The notes: generated by a model not told the origin, from the letters alone. 64,000 nt of DNA from Rhizobium sp. 18055 (GCF_902706285.1 NZ_CACSKD010000009.1:124001-188000), one strand, 5' to 3'; shown: positions 1 to 8,489, numbered from the stretch's first letter. A program made the numbers and translations.

Positions 1-1
1 C

Positions 2-349
2 GGCGCGGTGGCCACGGCCGCCGCCAATGCGCCAGAGGTGGCCAGTGCCGCCACCGGCGGGGTGATCGATCCTTTCGTCTTCCAGTTCGCGATCTTCGTG
101 CTGGCGATCTTCGTCGGCTATTACGTCGTCTGGTCGGTGACGCCGGCGCTGCATACGCCGCTGATGGCCGTCACCAATGCGATTTCCTCGGTGATCGTCG
201 TCGGTGCGCTGCTTGCCGTCGGCATTTCGACCAGCGGGCTGGCGACCGGCTTCGGCTTCGTGGCGCTGGTGCTTGTCTCGGTGAACATCTTCGGCGGCTT
301 CCTTGTCACCCAGCGAATGCTGGCGATGTACAAGAAGAAGGACAAGTGA
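2..349 (+). CDS. pntAB: NAD(P) transhydrogenase subunit alpha part 2 (PntAB), 5' partial
   Basis: Membrane part of the split alpha subunit of proton-translocating NAD(P)+ transhydrogenase, which couples proton re-entry to hydride transfer from NADH to NADP+. The frame is open to the window edge; a GTG at 8 is available, but family members carry a longer Ala-rich N-terminus, so the true start probably lies upstream. Three to four hydrophobic segments are visible ([52 protein letters not shown]), ending in the basic tail YKKKDK typical of rhizobial PntAB. pntB begins 7 nt after the stop, so the two are one transcript, and the catalytic pntAA should sit just outside the window. Confidence 0.93.
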   Translation, partial: GAVATAAANAPEVASAATGGVIDPFVFQFAIFVLAIFVGYYVVWSVTPALHTPLMAVTNAISSVIVVGALLAVGISTSGLATGFGFVALVLVSVNIFGGFLVTQRMLAMYKKKDK

Positions 350-356
350 GGCCCTG

Positions 357-1751
357 ATGCAGAGTATCGCAGCCTTCCTCTATCTCGTCTCCGGCGTCCT
401 TTTCATCCTCGCATTGCGCGGCCTGTCGCATCCGGCCACCAGCCGCAAGGGCAATCTCTACGGCATGGTCGGCATGGGGATCGCCATCCTGACGACGCTG
501 ACGCTGGCAACGCCCTCCTTCGGCGGGCTGGCGCTGATCGTGCTCGGCCTGGCGATCGGCGGCGGGGCGGGTGCCTATATCGCCCGCGTCATCCCGATGA
601 CGTCGATGCCGCAGCTGGTTGCCGGCTTTCACTCGCTGGTCGGCCTTGCCGCGGTGCTGGTGGCAGCGTCTGCGCTCTATACGCCGGCCTCCTTCGGCAT
701 CGGCGAGATCGGCCTGATCCACACCGAGGCGCGCGTCGAAATGGCGCTCGGTGCTGCGATCGGCGCGCTGACCTTCACCGGCTCGATCATCGCGTTTCTC
801 AAGCTCGACGGGCGGATGTCCGGCAAGCCGATCATGCTGCCGTTCCGGCATGTGATCAATGCGGCGCTGCTGGCGCTCATCGTGTTCTTCATCATCGGGC
901 TCGGCGCCTCGGAAAGCCATTTCGACTTCTGGGCGATCGTCGCCCTGTCGCTGGCGCTCGGCGTGCTGCTGATCGTGCCGATCGGCGGGGCGGACATGCC
1001 GGTCGTCGTGTCGATGCTCAACTCCTATTCGGGGTGGGCCGCGGCCGGTATCGGCTTTACGCTCGGCAATCTGGCGCTGATCATCACCGGCGCGCTGGTC
1101 GGCTCTTCGGGGGCGATCCTCTCCTACATCATGTGCAAGGGGATGAACCGGTCGTTCGTCTCGGTGATCCTCGGCGGCTTCGGCGGCGAGGCGTCATCGG
1201 GTGCCACCGACAATTCCGACAGAAGCGTGAAGCTCGGCTCGGCCGAGGACGCGGCCTATCTGATGGCCAATGCCTCCAAGGTGATCATCGTGCCGGGCTA
1301 CGGCATGGCGGTGGCGCAGGCGCAGCATGCGCTGCGCGAACTGGCCGACAATCTGAAGAAGAACGGCGTCGAGGTCAAATACGCCATCCATCCGGTGGCA
1401 GGCCGCATGCCCGGCCATATGAACGTGCTGCTCGCCGAAGCCAATGTCTCCTATGACGAGGTGTTCGAACTCGAGGATATCAATTCCGAATTCGCACAGG
1501 CCGATGTCGCCTATGTCATCGGCGCCAACGACGTCACCAATCCGGCGGCGCGCGACGACAAGACCTCGCCGATCTACGGCATGCCGATCCTCGACGTCGA
1601 CAAGGCCAAGACCTGCATCTTCGTCAAGCGCTCGCTCGGCTCCGGCTATGCCGGGATCGACAATACGCTGTTCTACAAGGACGGGACGATGATGCTGCTT
1701 GGCGATGCCAAGAAGGTGACGGAAGAGATCAACAAGGCGATCAATCACTGA
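357..1751 (+). CDS. pntB: NAD(P) transhydrogenase subunit beta (PntB)
   Basis: 464-aa beta subunit of the proton-translocating transhydrogenase. The N-terminal ~270 residues hold about nine hydrophobic segments (domain II, proton channel). The C-terminal ~180 residues are the soluble NADP(H)-binding domain III, with the Rossmann-like motif VPGYGMAVAQAQ, the segment HPVAGRMPGHMNVLLAEA and the conserved GANDVTNPAA and KRSLGSGYAG loops. The ATG at 357 follows pntAB by 7 nt and gives the usual N-terminus MQSIAAFLYLVSG; the longer open frame from 303 overlaps pntAB and is not conserved in sense. The enzyme supplies NADPH for biosynthesis and redox defence. Confidence 0.96.
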   Translation: MQSIAAFLYLVSGVLFILALRGLSHPATSRKGNLYGMVGMGIAILTTLTLATPSFGGLALIVLGLAIGGGAGAYIARVIPMTSMPQLVAGFHSLVGLAAVLVAASALYTPASFGIGEIGLIHTEARVEMALGAAIGALTFTGSIIAFLKLDGRMSGKPIMLPFRHVINAALLALIVFFIIGLGASESHFDFWAIVALSLALGVLLIVPIGGADMPVVVSMLNSYSGWAAAGIGFTLGNLALIITGALVGSSGAILSYIMCKGMNRSFVSVILGGFGGEASSGATDNSDRSVKLGSAEDAAYLMANASKVIIVPGYGMAVAQAQHALRELADNLKKNGVEVKYAIHPVAGRMPGHMNVLLAEANVSYDEVFELEDINSEFAQADVAYVIGANDVTNPAARDDKTSPIYGMPILDVDKAKTCIFVKRSLGSGYAGIDNTLFYKDGTMMLLGDAKKVTEEINKAINH

Positions 1752-1889
1752 GATGTCGCGACGCGGGTGTAGGGGATTTTCCCAGGCGCGCGCGTATATC
1801 CGCTTGATATCAATCTTATCCTGAGGCAATCATTCAGAATAATTCGCCGTGTACGTGCATTCCCATAGATAAACCCTGTTGTTGAATGG

Positions 1890-2291
1890 ATGTTGCACAT
1901 GGACCGCGAAGTCTCTCGCTTCAGCATCATTGCCGGTTGGCTTCTGAGTTTTGTCGTGTCGCTGGCATTGCTTGCCGATGCCGGCGTCAATATTTTCTCT
2001 CCGCAGACGATGGCGCCGGAGATGGCGGCGTCGGGCTTTCCGCCGGAACTCGGCTCTGCGCTCGGCCTGATCATTATCGTCTGCGTGGTGCTCTATATCA
2101 TCCCGGCGACCGCCGTGCTCGGGGCGATCCTGATGACGGGGTTCCTGGGCGGGGCGATCAGCATCCATTTCAGGCTCGGCGAGATCTTCTCGCCGCCGCA
2201 GCTGATCTGCCTGATTCTCGGCGTTCTTGCCTGGGGCGGTCTTTATCTGCGCGATGCCCGTATCCGCAACATCATCCCGATCCGCCTTTGA
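1890..2291 (+). CDS. DoxX-like small integral membrane protein
   Basis: 133-aa protein with four hydrophobic segments (about residues 10-30, 55-75, 76-95 and 105-125). The motif TAVLGAILMTGFLGGAISIHFR resembles the DoxX-like family (DoxX_2), whose members are small membrane proteins of poorly known, possibly redox-related function. The start could be ATG 1890 or ATG 1899 (MDREVSRF); neither has a strong ribosome-binding site. It is monocistronic: pntB ends 138 nt upstream in the same direction and the kinase gene downstream is convergent. The family assignment rests on motif resemblance only. Confidence 0.75.
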   Translation: MLHMDREVSRFSIIAGWLLSFVVSLALLADAGVNIFSPQTMAPEMAASGFPPELGSALGLIIIVCVVLYIIPATAVLGAILMTGFLGGAISIHFRLGEIFSPPQLICLILGVLAWGGLYLRDARIRNIIPIRL

Positions 2292-2332
2292 GCGCGAGGT
2301 CCGAGCGGCGATAGAAACTGGCAGGCCCAGCG

Positions 2333-3991
2333 TCAGCTGCGCTCCAGGACGCGGCGTGGCGCCGTCAGTTCCCAGCGCAGGCCTTCCGGCTTGAAATCGA
2401 CGGATACGTTGCCGCTGAAGGCGGCAGCGGCGTGGTTCTTTATGACTGTGGTGCCGAAACCCGAACGCTCGGGGGCGGTGACCGGCGGGCCGTTCCTTTC
2501 CTCCCAGATGACGCGCAGCATCTCTTCGGCATGCTTGTCCTCCTGGATGCCCTGCCAGTAGAGCCTGACGCGGCCCTGGGGCACGGAGAGGGCGCCGTAC
2601 TTGATCGAATTGGTGGCGAGTTCGTGCAGGGTGAGGCCGAGGTTCTGCACTGCTTCCGGCTTCAGCATGAAATCGGTGCCTGATATCTCGATCTGTTGCA
2701 GCGCCTGCGGGAAGGCTTCCAGATGAATGTCGATCACGCGGCGCAGCGAAGCGCCGGCCCATTGCTCGCTGGTCAATAGCTGGATGGAGCGCCCCAGACC
2801 CTCGAGGCGGTCGGCGACGGCGGCCTGGAACTCCTCGACGGAGTTGGTCTGCTTGCCGATCTGGCGCATCATCGCCTGGGCGAGCGCCAGGATATTCTTG
2901 GTGCGGTGAACGAGTTCGTTCATGACGAAATGCAGCCGGTCTTCCGTCTGGCTGCGGTCGAAGGAGGCGTTGGACAGCGCCACGGCCACCTGGTTGGCCT
3001 CGATCACGCTGGTTTCGATCGGCGCGACGATATGACCTTCGCCCATCCGGTTTGCCATGTCGGCAATCGAGCGGATGGTGGTGCGGACCTGGCGGGCCAC
3101 CGCATAGGCGGCAAGGATGGCCACCAGCATCAGGGCAATGCCGCCGATGATCAGGAAACGCCATGTCGTGAGGATCGAGGCCTGGGCGGTGGCGACCGGC
3201 CCCCAGATCACCGCCTTCCACGACCAGCCGGGGATCTGCGCGTAGCCGAGCAGGGCGTGGGGCAGCACGTCCTTGTCCTCGTAGACGCCGCTGGAATTGA
3301 CCAGCGAGGGCAGGATGCGCGGATCGAAGGGTTTGCCGAAGGCAAGGTTGGTGGCGCCGGCAGAGGCGACGACATGGCCGCTCTGATCGACGATCGCCGC
3401 CGACCAGTCGGCGGGAAGGCCCTCGGTCGAGACCAGCTTGGCGAGATCGTCGGCATTCTGGGTGATGATCAGCGCTGCAACTTTGCCGATGTGAACCGGC
3501 ATGGCGACATTGTAGACCCACTCGCCACTGGTGCGGCCCATGAACACGTCGGAGGCCTCGATGCGGCCGGAGCGCATCACCGATTCGACCGAGCGCATAT
3601 TCGCCGTCTTGCCGAGCGGGGTGCCATAATCGACACGGGTGTTGAGCAGCAGCTGGCCCGTGCTGTCGACCGCGAGCACATAGAGCGTGTCGGCGCGCAT
3701 GGCGGTTTCGGTGCGGGTATGAAAGGCTTCGAAGTCACTGTGCTCGAGCTCGGGCGAGGTCGACAGCAATCTCAAGGTCGTGGCCATGTCCTGCAGCTGG
3801 CGATCGACGGCGCGTGCCATTGCGGTCGCGTCCTGGGCGGTCTCGCGCTTGAGGATCGAGCGCTGGTTGTCTTCCAGCTGGCCGAGCAGCAGCGCCACCA
3901 GCGCGAAGATCGGCAGCGCGACAGCCACCGCCATCGCGATCAGATAGGTGCCGATCGATGCCTTGGGGAAAAAACGCATGCTTCGCTTCAT
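2333..3991 (-). CDS. HWE-family sensor histidine kinase with periplasmic sensor domain
   Basis: 552-aa membrane sensor kinase. A membrane segment near residues 11-34 is followed by a periplasmic region of about 240 residues with a Cache-like pattern, a second membrane segment (FLIIGGIALMLVAILAAYAVA) and a short HAMP-like linker. The kinase core is of the HWE type: the phospho-acceptor His lies in NELVHRTKNIL, followed by HELATNSIKYGAL (N box), the diagnostic W-x-E in VIWEERNGPPV, and SGFGTTVI (G box). The start ATG at 3991 (MKRSMRFF) is preferred over a TTG 33 nt upstream. No response regulator is adjacent. HWE kinases often feed the PhyR general stress pathway in alphaproteobacteria; whether this one does is not shown. 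Confidence 0.9.
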   Translation of the reverse strand: MKRSMRFFPKASIGTYLIAMAVAVALPIFALVALLLGQLEDNQRSILKRETAQDATAMARAVDRQLQDMATTLRLLSTSPELEHSDFEAFHTRTETAMRADTLYVLAVDSTGQLLLNTRVDYGTPLGKTANMRSVESVMRSGRIEASDVFMGRTSGEWVYNVAMPVHIGKVAALIITQNADDLAKLVSTEGLPADWSAAIVDQSGHVVASAGATNLAFGKPFDPRILPSLVNSSGVYEDKDVLPHALLGYAQIPGWSWKAVIWGPVATAQASILTTWRFLIIGGIALMLVAILAAYAVARQVRTTIRSIADMANRMGEGHIVAPIETSVIEANQVAVALSNASFDRSQTEDRLHFVMNELVHRTKNILALAQAMMRQIGKQTNSVEEFQAAVADRLEGLGRSIQLLTSEQWAGASLRRVIDIHLEAFPQALQQIEISGTDFMLKPEAVQNLGLTLHELATNSIKYGALSVPQGRVRLYWQGIQEDKHAEEMLRVIWEERNGPPVTAPERSGFGTTVIKNHAAAAFSGNVSVDFKPEGLRWELTAPRRVLERS

Positions 3992-4209
3992 CGGCAGAAG
4001 CGTCGCATAACGACTGAGCGGCAATCGCCGAAAGTGCTTTGTGAACGCGCTAAAGCGACCATCCTGACCACGACACCTATCCTCAACGCGCCATTACATA
4101 CCCGATAGCCTGCTATCGAACCTGCTGCATGTTAGGGGCAGGTCCGAATGCTTGCAACACACTAAAGCATGTCGGCAGGCATTTCGTCGGACGGTGTGGC
4201 GTTGCGATT

Positions 4210-5286
4210 TCAGGCGAACCGGGAGAGGCGGAAAGGCGCCAGCATCGGGTCGGCCTCGCCCTTCAAAATCTCGCTGGAGGCGAGCAGGCCGGCCAGCGGT
4301 GCCAGCGTCACACCGGAGTGCATGAGCGCGATGTAGAGGCCGTCGCAGGCATTGCCGATGATCGGAAAGCCGTCCTTCGGTGTCGGCCGGTAGCCGACGG
4401 TGAAGAAATCCATGGCGAGCGACGGGCTGTCCGTCAGGCTGTTGCGGACCTTGTCGAACAGGGCGGCAGCGGTGGCATGCTGATCTTCGCCGGGTGCGGT
4501 GCCGCCAAAGTCGCTGCCGGCAATGATCCGGCCCTCGGCGGTCTGGCGCATGTGCAGCTGCGTGGCCAGAACCAGGCCGTTCAGACGCCTGGCGTGCGGC
4601 CGCGAATGAACAATGAGGCCGGCCGGGGTTTCGATCGGCAAGTCGATCTCGATGCTGGCGGTCAGCGGCGGCGTGCCGGCGCCCGATGCAAGCACCACAT
4701 GATCGGCTTCGATCACGCCGGCAGAGGTGACCACGCCCGATATGCGCTCTCCGGTGCGGATCAGGCCGCGCACCGTCGCATTGCGCAGGGTCGCGCCACG
4801 CGCCTGCGCATCGGCGAGCATCATCCGGGCCGCGGCCACAGGCTCGACGGCGCCTTCTTCGGCGACAGACAGAGCGAGATCGGGAATGACGGCAAGATAG
4901 GGCTCGCGGGCCTTGATCTGATCGCGGCCGATGTGTTCGATGCCGTAGCCCCAGGCGCCCTGCTCGGCAACGAAGGCCTCGCGTCTGTCGGCCGGCAGGT
5001 CCCAGCCGATGCTGCCGCACCATTCGAGCGGCAAGCCGGGCAGTTCGGTTGCCAGCCGCTTCCATTCCGCCATCGAGCGGCGGCGGAAGTGGAAATAGAA
5101 ATCAGGATTGCCGGAGCTGGCGTTGATCCAGGCAAACGAGCAGGGGGTGGCGACGCCGCCGTTTTCTTCGGCAACCACGGTAACGCTGGCGCCGTCGCGG
5201 GTCAGGTGCCAGGCGATCGAGGCGCCGATGATGCCGGCGCCGACGACGATGACATGTGGCCCGACAGTTTGCAGTCTGACAGCCAT
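4210..5286 (-). CDS. FAD-dependent amino-acid oxidase/dehydrogenase of the DAO family
   Basis: 358-aa flavoprotein of the glycine/D-amino-acid oxidase (DAO) superfamily. The N-terminal dinucleotide-binding motif is clear (VIVVGAGIIGASIAWHLTRDG, residues ~12-32, then VVAEENGG). The C-terminal substrate domain contains GYRPTPKDGFPIIG and the flavin-contacting ALMHSGVTLAPL typical of DAO C-termini. It probably oxidises a primary or secondary amine of an amino acid; the substrate cannot be told from sequence. It stands alone: the next gene upstream on the same strand (TPR lipoprotein) is only 27 nt away, so co-transcription with it is possible. Confidence 0.87.
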   Translation of the reverse strand: MAVRLQTVGPHVIVVGAGIIGASIAWHLTRDGASVTVVAEENGGVATPCSFAWINASSGNPDFYFHFRRRSMAEWKRLATELPGLPLEWCGSIGWDLPADRREAFVAEQGAWGYGIEHIGRDQIKAREPYLAVIPDLALSVAEEGAVEPVAAARMMLADAQARGATLRNATVRGLIRTGERISGVVTSAGVIEADHVVLASGAGTPPLTASIEIDLPIETPAGLIVHSRPHARRLNGLVLATQLHMRQTAEGRIIAGSDFGGTAPGEDQHATAAALFDKVRNSLTDSPSLAMDFFTVGYRPTPKDGFPIIGNACDGLYIALMHSGVTLAPLAGLLASSEILKGEADPMLAPFRLSRFA

Positions 5287-5313
5287 CGTCGTCTCCCGTC
5301 GCTCGTGGTCGGT

Positions 5314-6183
5314 TTAACCGGCGGTCGGGACGCCTACGCGGGCCAGGCCATCCTTGGCCGGCTGGTATTTCGGGTCGAGGCCGATGGCGTGGCGGTAGGA
5401 GCGCGCGGCCTTCTGCTTGTCGCCCCGGCGCTCGTAGACCAGCGCCTGGTTGGCCCAGGATTCGGCGATGTTGCCGTTGAGTTCGATCGCGTGGTTGAAG
5501 TCGGCAAAGGCGTTGTCGTCGTCATTGGTGGCGATATAGGAGATGCCGCGGCCGTTATAGGGCTCCGGCGAGTTCGGCGCCAGCGAGATCGCCTTGGAGA
5601 AATCGTCGATCGCCTTGTCCTGCTGGTTGCGCTTCTGGAAGAGCAGGCCACGATTGTGGTAGGCGCGGCCATCGGTGGTGCCGTTCTGGATCGCCTTGTT
5701 GAAATCGCTGAAGGCGGCGTCGTCCTGGCCGGCGGTGCGGTAGACGTTGCCGCGGCCGATCAGAGCCACGTCGTAATTCGGGTTGAGCTGCAGGGCGGCG
5801 TTGTAATCCTGGATCGCCTGCTGCTGCTGGCCCATGTTGCGGTAGACGAGCGCACGGTTGGCGTAGGCCTGGTAGAATTTCGGGTTGAGCTGCAGAGCGG
5901 TGTTGAAGTCGTTCAGCGCTGCGCGGAAATCACCGCCGCGACCATAGGCGGAGCCGCGAACGTTGTAGCCCTCGGGATCGCGCGGGTTGGCGTTGATGAC
6001 CGAGGTCAGCGAGGCGATGTTTTCCTGCGAACCCTGCGCCTTGTCGATGCGGATGACGGCATCGGTGGTGTTGTTCGTCGTGCAGCCAGCAAGGCCAAGG
6101 GCAGCAACAAGCGCCAGTGCCGGCAGAGCGGCAATCCTGTTCGGCGCACGCAAGGAGCGGGTGTTCGACATCATATCAGCCAT
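5314..6183 (-). CDS. TPR-repeat lipoprotein
   Basis: 289-aa predicted outer-membrane or periplasmic lipoprotein. The N-terminus has a basic region, a hydrophobic stretch and a lipobox ending LGLAGC, followed by a Thr/Asn-rich linker. The rest consists of about six tetratricopeptide repeats with the pattern NPxxYxAYxNRALVYRNMGQ...AIQDYNAALQLNPN. TPR domains mediate protein-protein contacts, so this is probably a scaffold or assembly factor. The start is placed at the ATG giving MADMMSNTRSL; the frame extends 36 nt further with no better ribosome site. The DAO oxidase gene follows 27 nt after the stop. S21 lies upstream, separated by a terminator. Confidence 0.85.
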   Translation of the reverse strand: MADMMSNTRSLRAPNRIAALPALALVAALGLAGCTTNNTTDAVIRIDKAQGSQENIASLTSVINANPRDPEGYNVRGSAYGRGGDFRAALNDFNTALQLNPKFYQAYANRALVYRNMGQQQQAIQDYNAALQLNPNYDVALIGRGNVYRTAGQDDAAFSDFNKAIQNGTTDGRAYHNRGLLFQKRNQQDKAIDDFSKAISLAPNSPEPYNGRGISYIATNDDDNAFADFNHAIELNGNIAESWANQALVYERRGDKQKAARSYRHAIGLDPKYQPAKDGLARVGVPTAG

Positions 6184-6244
6184 GCGGGCTCGTTTTCCCC
6201 AATACGGCCGGCCGGTCATCGACGGGCAGGCTTAAGCAGCAAAC

Positions 6245-6277
6245 AAAAAAGGCGGTGGCGACCAGATCGCCCCCGCC
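6245..6277 (-). terminator. Rho-independent terminator after the minus-strand S21 gene
   Basis: Read on the minus strand, two 5-bp GC blocks (GGCGG/CCGCC and GGCGA/TCGCC) separated by one G.A mismatch form an 11-position stem with a 5-nt loop, followed directly by six T residues. It lies 40 nt after the S21 stop codon and upstream of the TPR lipoprotein start, so it separates the two transcription units. Confidence 0.85.
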
Positions 6278-6316
6278 AACATGCATTTGAAAACGTCGAA
6301 ATAACGACGGGAACGT

Positions 6317-6541
6317 TTAACGTGCAGCCGGACTAGCAACACCGCTTTCGCGCTGCATCCGCTTGCGAGCAAGCTTGCGAACACGACGAACAGCTTCGGC
6401 GCGTTCGCGAACGCGCTTTTCCGAAGGCTTTTCGTAGTAGTCGTGCATTTTCATTTCACGGAAAACGCCTTCACGCTGCAGCTTCTTCTTGAGAGCGCGG
6501 AGAGCCTGATCAACATTGTTGTCGCGGACGAGTACCTGCAC
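6317..6541 (-). CDS. rpsU: 30S ribosomal protein S21 (paralog 1)
   Basis: 74-aa small basic ribosomal protein of the 30S subunit, close to the 16S 3' end and needed for efficient initiation. The diagnostic sequence is [19 protein letters not shown], then [21 protein letters not shown] and an Arg/Lys-rich helix. Two GTG starts are in frame; GTG 6541 is chosen because AAGGA lies 11 nt upstream and because it matches the start of the paralog at 7659, whereas GTG 6550 would be only 2 nt from that site. It is transcribed divergently from cspA and ends at a terminator. Confidence 0.95.
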   Translation of the reverse strand: MQVLVRDNNVDQALRALKKKLQREGVFREMKMHDYYEKPSEKRVRERAEAVRRVRKLARKRMQRESGVASPAAR

Positions 6542-6825
6542 GAGTGTCACGTTCCTTTGGTTCGGTTGATGCCGGGGTCAGCGCAGTGACCGGGGCAAGA
6601 AATATTTGTTCCGCGCGGCGGCGCCTCGCGAATGGGGGCGGGATTACCAGATCACCGGGCGTGAGTCCATATGGATCAGCGGGTCTGAGCGGAAAAATCC
6701 GGGCAATTCCGGGCTCAACTTCGCCGTCAGCGCATTTTTCCGTTTACAGCGTCGCGGATTGGTCGCATGCTGCTGTGCACAAGCTGATGGTTGCATTGCG
6801 GGAACGGCTATTTCCGGTTCATTCC

Positions 6826-6853
6826 TTGCATCTGTAACCTTTTGCTCTATAAT
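6826..6853 (+). promoter_or_regulatory. Probable sigma-70 promoter of cspA
   Basis: TTGCAT at 6826-6831 and a perfect TATAAT at 6848-6853 with a 16-nt spacer. Transcription would begin near 6860, giving a 5' leader of about 120 nt before the cspA start at 6979, in keeping with the long leaders of cold-shock mRNAs. Confidence 0.65.
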
Positions 6854-6930
6854 CGGCCCATCGACCATTGCTTGTGACCTTTGTCAAAGAGCCAAACGCT
6901 CCGTCAGATCTCCTCTCAAAATCGATCAAA

Positions 6931-6950
6931 CCCAGGGAATACTCTCTGGG
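6931..6950 (+). promoter_or_regulatory. Hairpin in the cspA 5' leader
   Basis: CCCAGGGA and TCTCTGGG form an 8-bp stem with one G.U pair around the loop ATAC, ending 15 nt before the AAAGG ribosome site of cspA. It may be part of a temperature-responsive leader structure; this is inferred from position only. Confidence 0.4.
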
Positions 6951-6978
6951 TAATAACGAGCATTGAAAGGCGATCGTT

Positions 6979-7188
6979 ATGACTACAGGTACCGTAAAGT
7001 GGTTCAACAGCACCAAGGGCTTCGGCTTCATTCAGCCTGACGATGGCGCTGCTGACGTATTCGTTCACATCTCGGCTGTCGAACGTGCCGGCATGCGCGA
7101 CCTCAAGGACGGCCAGAAGCTGTCTTACGAGCTCGTTGCCGACAAGCGTTCGGGCAAGAATTCCGCAGACAACCTGCGCGCTGAATAA
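6979..7188 (+). CDS. cspA: Cold-shock protein, CspA family
   Basis: 69-aa single cold-shock domain that binds single-stranded nucleic acids and melts RNA structure. RNP1 (KGFGFIQP, residues ~14-21) and RNP2 (VFVHISAV) are intact, and the start [18 protein letters not shown] is the family norm. AAAGG lies about 9 nt before the ATG. It has its own promoter and terminator, and sits between two S21 genes, one divergent and one downstream, an arrangement that suggests joint adjustment of translation at low temperature. Confidence 0.97.
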   Translation: MTTGTVKWFNSTKGFGFIQPDDGAADVFVHISAVERAGMRDLKDGQKLSYELVADKRSGKNSADNLRAE

Positions 7189-7247
7189 TTGTCATTTGCC
7201 TTGGCTGACCACGGATGTACCGGCAGCTGCAGGCAATTGACGGGAGA

Positions 7248-7281
7248 GGTCGGGTTTACACCCGGCCTTTTATGCTTTTTT
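7248..7281 (+). terminator. Rho-independent terminator after cspA
   Basis: GGTCGGGT pairs with ACCCGGCC (8 bp, one G.U) around the loop TTAC, followed by TTTTATGCTTTTTT. It lies 60 nt after the cspA stop and before the next gene at 7314. Confidence 0.9.
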
Positions 7282-7313
7282 AAGAAACGCGACGATAGCT
7301 CGGTAAGAAGACA

Positions 7314-7604
7314 ATGGCACTCACTCCCAGATTCGCTGTCGGAGACATGATCGTTCTGAAAGATGGCTTCGTCCGCACGGACACGGCCAGACGGACATGT
7401 ACGATTTCTGCCGTGCTTCCCTCCGACGGTGGTCGTGGGCGGCAATACCGGGTTCGCTTCGCGACCGAGAATTTCGATCGTCGTATCGTCGAAAGCGATA
7501 TAGACACCAACCAACCGGCATCTCCGATGCCAAGCAACGAAACCGTGGCGATTGTCGAGACCGGGTCTTGGCTCAAGTCTTCTAGCATCAGGGTCAGGAA
7601 ATAG
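7314..7604 (+). CDS. Conserved hypothetical protein, SH3-like beta-barrel pattern
   Basis: 96-aa protein of unknown function. Alternating hydrophobic strands are visible: VGDMIVLKDGF, RRTCTISAVLP, RQYRVRFATENFDRRIVESDID, then a Pro/Ser linker and a short basic tail ending SSIRVRK. The layout (VGDxVxLKDG then QYRVRF) suggests a small all-beta fold of the SH3 or KOW kind, but no named family is assigned. ATG 7314 has a weak AAGAAG site. It lies between the cspA terminator and the second S21 gene, 54 nt before it, and may share a transcript with S21. Confidence 0.7.
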   Translation: MALTPRFAVGDMIVLKDGFVRTDTARRTCTISAVLPSDGGRGRQYRVRFATENFDRRIVESDIDTNQPASPMPSNETVAIVETGSWLKSSSIRVRK

Positions 7605-7658
7605 TCTCCGGCTCCGTCACTAACTGGCAACCCAGTTGCCGCACGAAAGGAATAGAGT

Positions 7659-7898
7659 TTGCAGGTTCTCGTCAGGGATAACAATGTCGATCAGGCGCTT
7701 CGCGTTCTGAAGAAGAAAATGCAGCGCGAAGGTCTCTTCCGCGAGTTCAAGGCGCGCAGCGCCTATGAAAAGCCATCTGAAAAGCGCGTTCGCGAAAAGG
7801 CTGAAGCCGTTCGTCGTCAGCGCAAGCTGGCCCGCAAGAAGCTTCAGCGCGAAGGTCTGCTTCCTGCTCCGAAGAAGGCTGTGCGTCCGGCACGCTGA
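7659..7898 (+). CDS. rpsU2: 30S ribosomal protein S21 (paralog 2)
   Basis: 79-aa S21 paralog starting at TTG 7659, with AAAGGA seven nt upstream deciding the start. The core [19 protein letters not shown] matches the first copy almost exactly; the middle ([22 protein letters not shown]) and the Lys/Pro-rich C-terminus ([12 protein letters not shown]) differ. It follows the 96-aa gene and precedes a 75-aa basic protein. Two S21 copies of diverged sequence could give alternative 30S subunits, for example in cold or stationary phase; that role is inference. Confidence 0.93.
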   Translation: MQVLVRDNNVDQALRVLKKKMQREGLFREFKARSAYEKPSEKRVREKAEAVRRQRKLARKKLQREGLLPAPKKAVRPAR

Positions 7899-7937
7899 TC
7901 CGCTTTCGGGCAGATCGTTCAGATAGAGAGAGTGCAG

Positions 7938-8165
7938 ATGACTTCAAACAATGAATTCTTCAATCAGGCCAAGCTCTCATCACGCGATAAGGCAGCTGTC
8001 ACCGACACGACAGCCAGGGCAATCGTATCAGCCGAGGCCGCGGCCCGCGAAAAGAAGACGGAAAAGCTGAAGGCGCTACGCCTGCAGCAGGCTGCTGAAG
8101 CCCCGCCTGAGGTTGTCCCCGCAAAGAAGAAGCGGGCGGCATCCAAGACCGCGTCCTCCTCCTAA
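7938..8165 (+). CDS. Small Ala/Lys-rich protein of unknown function
   Basis: 75-aa hydrophilic protein beginning MTSNNEFFNQAKLSSRDKAAV, then a predicted helix (TTARAIVSAEAAAREKKTEKLKALRLQQA) and a Pro/Lys-rich tail ending KKKRAASKTASSS. ATG 7938 is preferred to GTG 7932 because a GAGAGAG stretch lies upstream. It starts 39 nt after the S21 paralog and is probably in the same operon. The basic tail suggests nucleic-acid or ribosome association; no family is recognised. Confidence 0.68.
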   Translation: MTSNNEFFNQAKLSSRDKAAVTDTTARAIVSAEAAAREKKTEKLKALRLQQAAEAPPEVVPAKKKRAASKTASSS

Positions 8166-8489
8166 CACGTGCCGCGCGTCATCCGACGCGCACCGGCACT
8201 CTCCCGGTCTCCGGGTTTCCAAAAAGCACAATGGCATCAGGCCCTCCGGGCCTGTGCCACTGTTTGCGGTTTTGGATGGCGATGGGCCTTGTGGTTGCCA
8301 TCTGCCCAGTATGGCCTCGACCACATCAGTTGGCTGCGAGCTCCTGCTGCCACGCCTTCGAAGCGAGCAATCCTCGTTCGGGCTGAAATTATCGCCTTGA
8401 AAGATCGCTTTCGAGCCTTTCCAGAATAGTCCAGATACGAAAAAGGCCGCATCTGACATGCGACCTCGTTTGCTGTTGCCATTCACGCT
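8166..8489. other. Convergent intergenic region
   Basis: About 324 nt between two convergent genes. Only the minus-strand terminator near its right end is recognised. Short open frames on either strand lack ribosome sites and recognisable sequence. Confidence 0.6.
8440..8465 (-). terminator. Rho-independent terminator of the glycine-zipper gene
   Basis: On the minus strand GGTCGCAT pairs with ATGCGGCC (8 bp, one T.G) around a 5-nt loop and is followed by five T residues. It lies 24 nt after the stop codon at 8490. Confidence 0.85.

Larger units (their letters stand above)
6542..6978. other. Divergent intergenic region between rpsU and cspA
   Basis: About 437 nt without a convincing gene. 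Open frames here on both strands have no ribosome-binding sites and no recognisable protein sequence. The region holds the cspA promoter (6826-6853), a 5' leader of about 120 nt with one hairpin, and presumably the rpsU promoter. The segment 6600-6820 is otherwise featureless. Confidence 0.7.

Noticed and set aside
306-920. Long minus-strand frame antisense to pntB
   Set aside because: Arg/Asp/His-rich translation typical of the antisense of a high-GC gene; the plus strand encodes PntB throughout.
2906-4108. 400-codon plus-strand frame across the HWE kinase
   Set aside because: Antisense of a clear kinase with catalytic motifs; no ribosome site and shadow-like composition.
8076-8486. Small frames on both strands between 8.1 and 8.5 kb
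   Set aside because: No ribosome sites or conserved-looking sequence; the span contains a terminator and is a convergent intergenic region.
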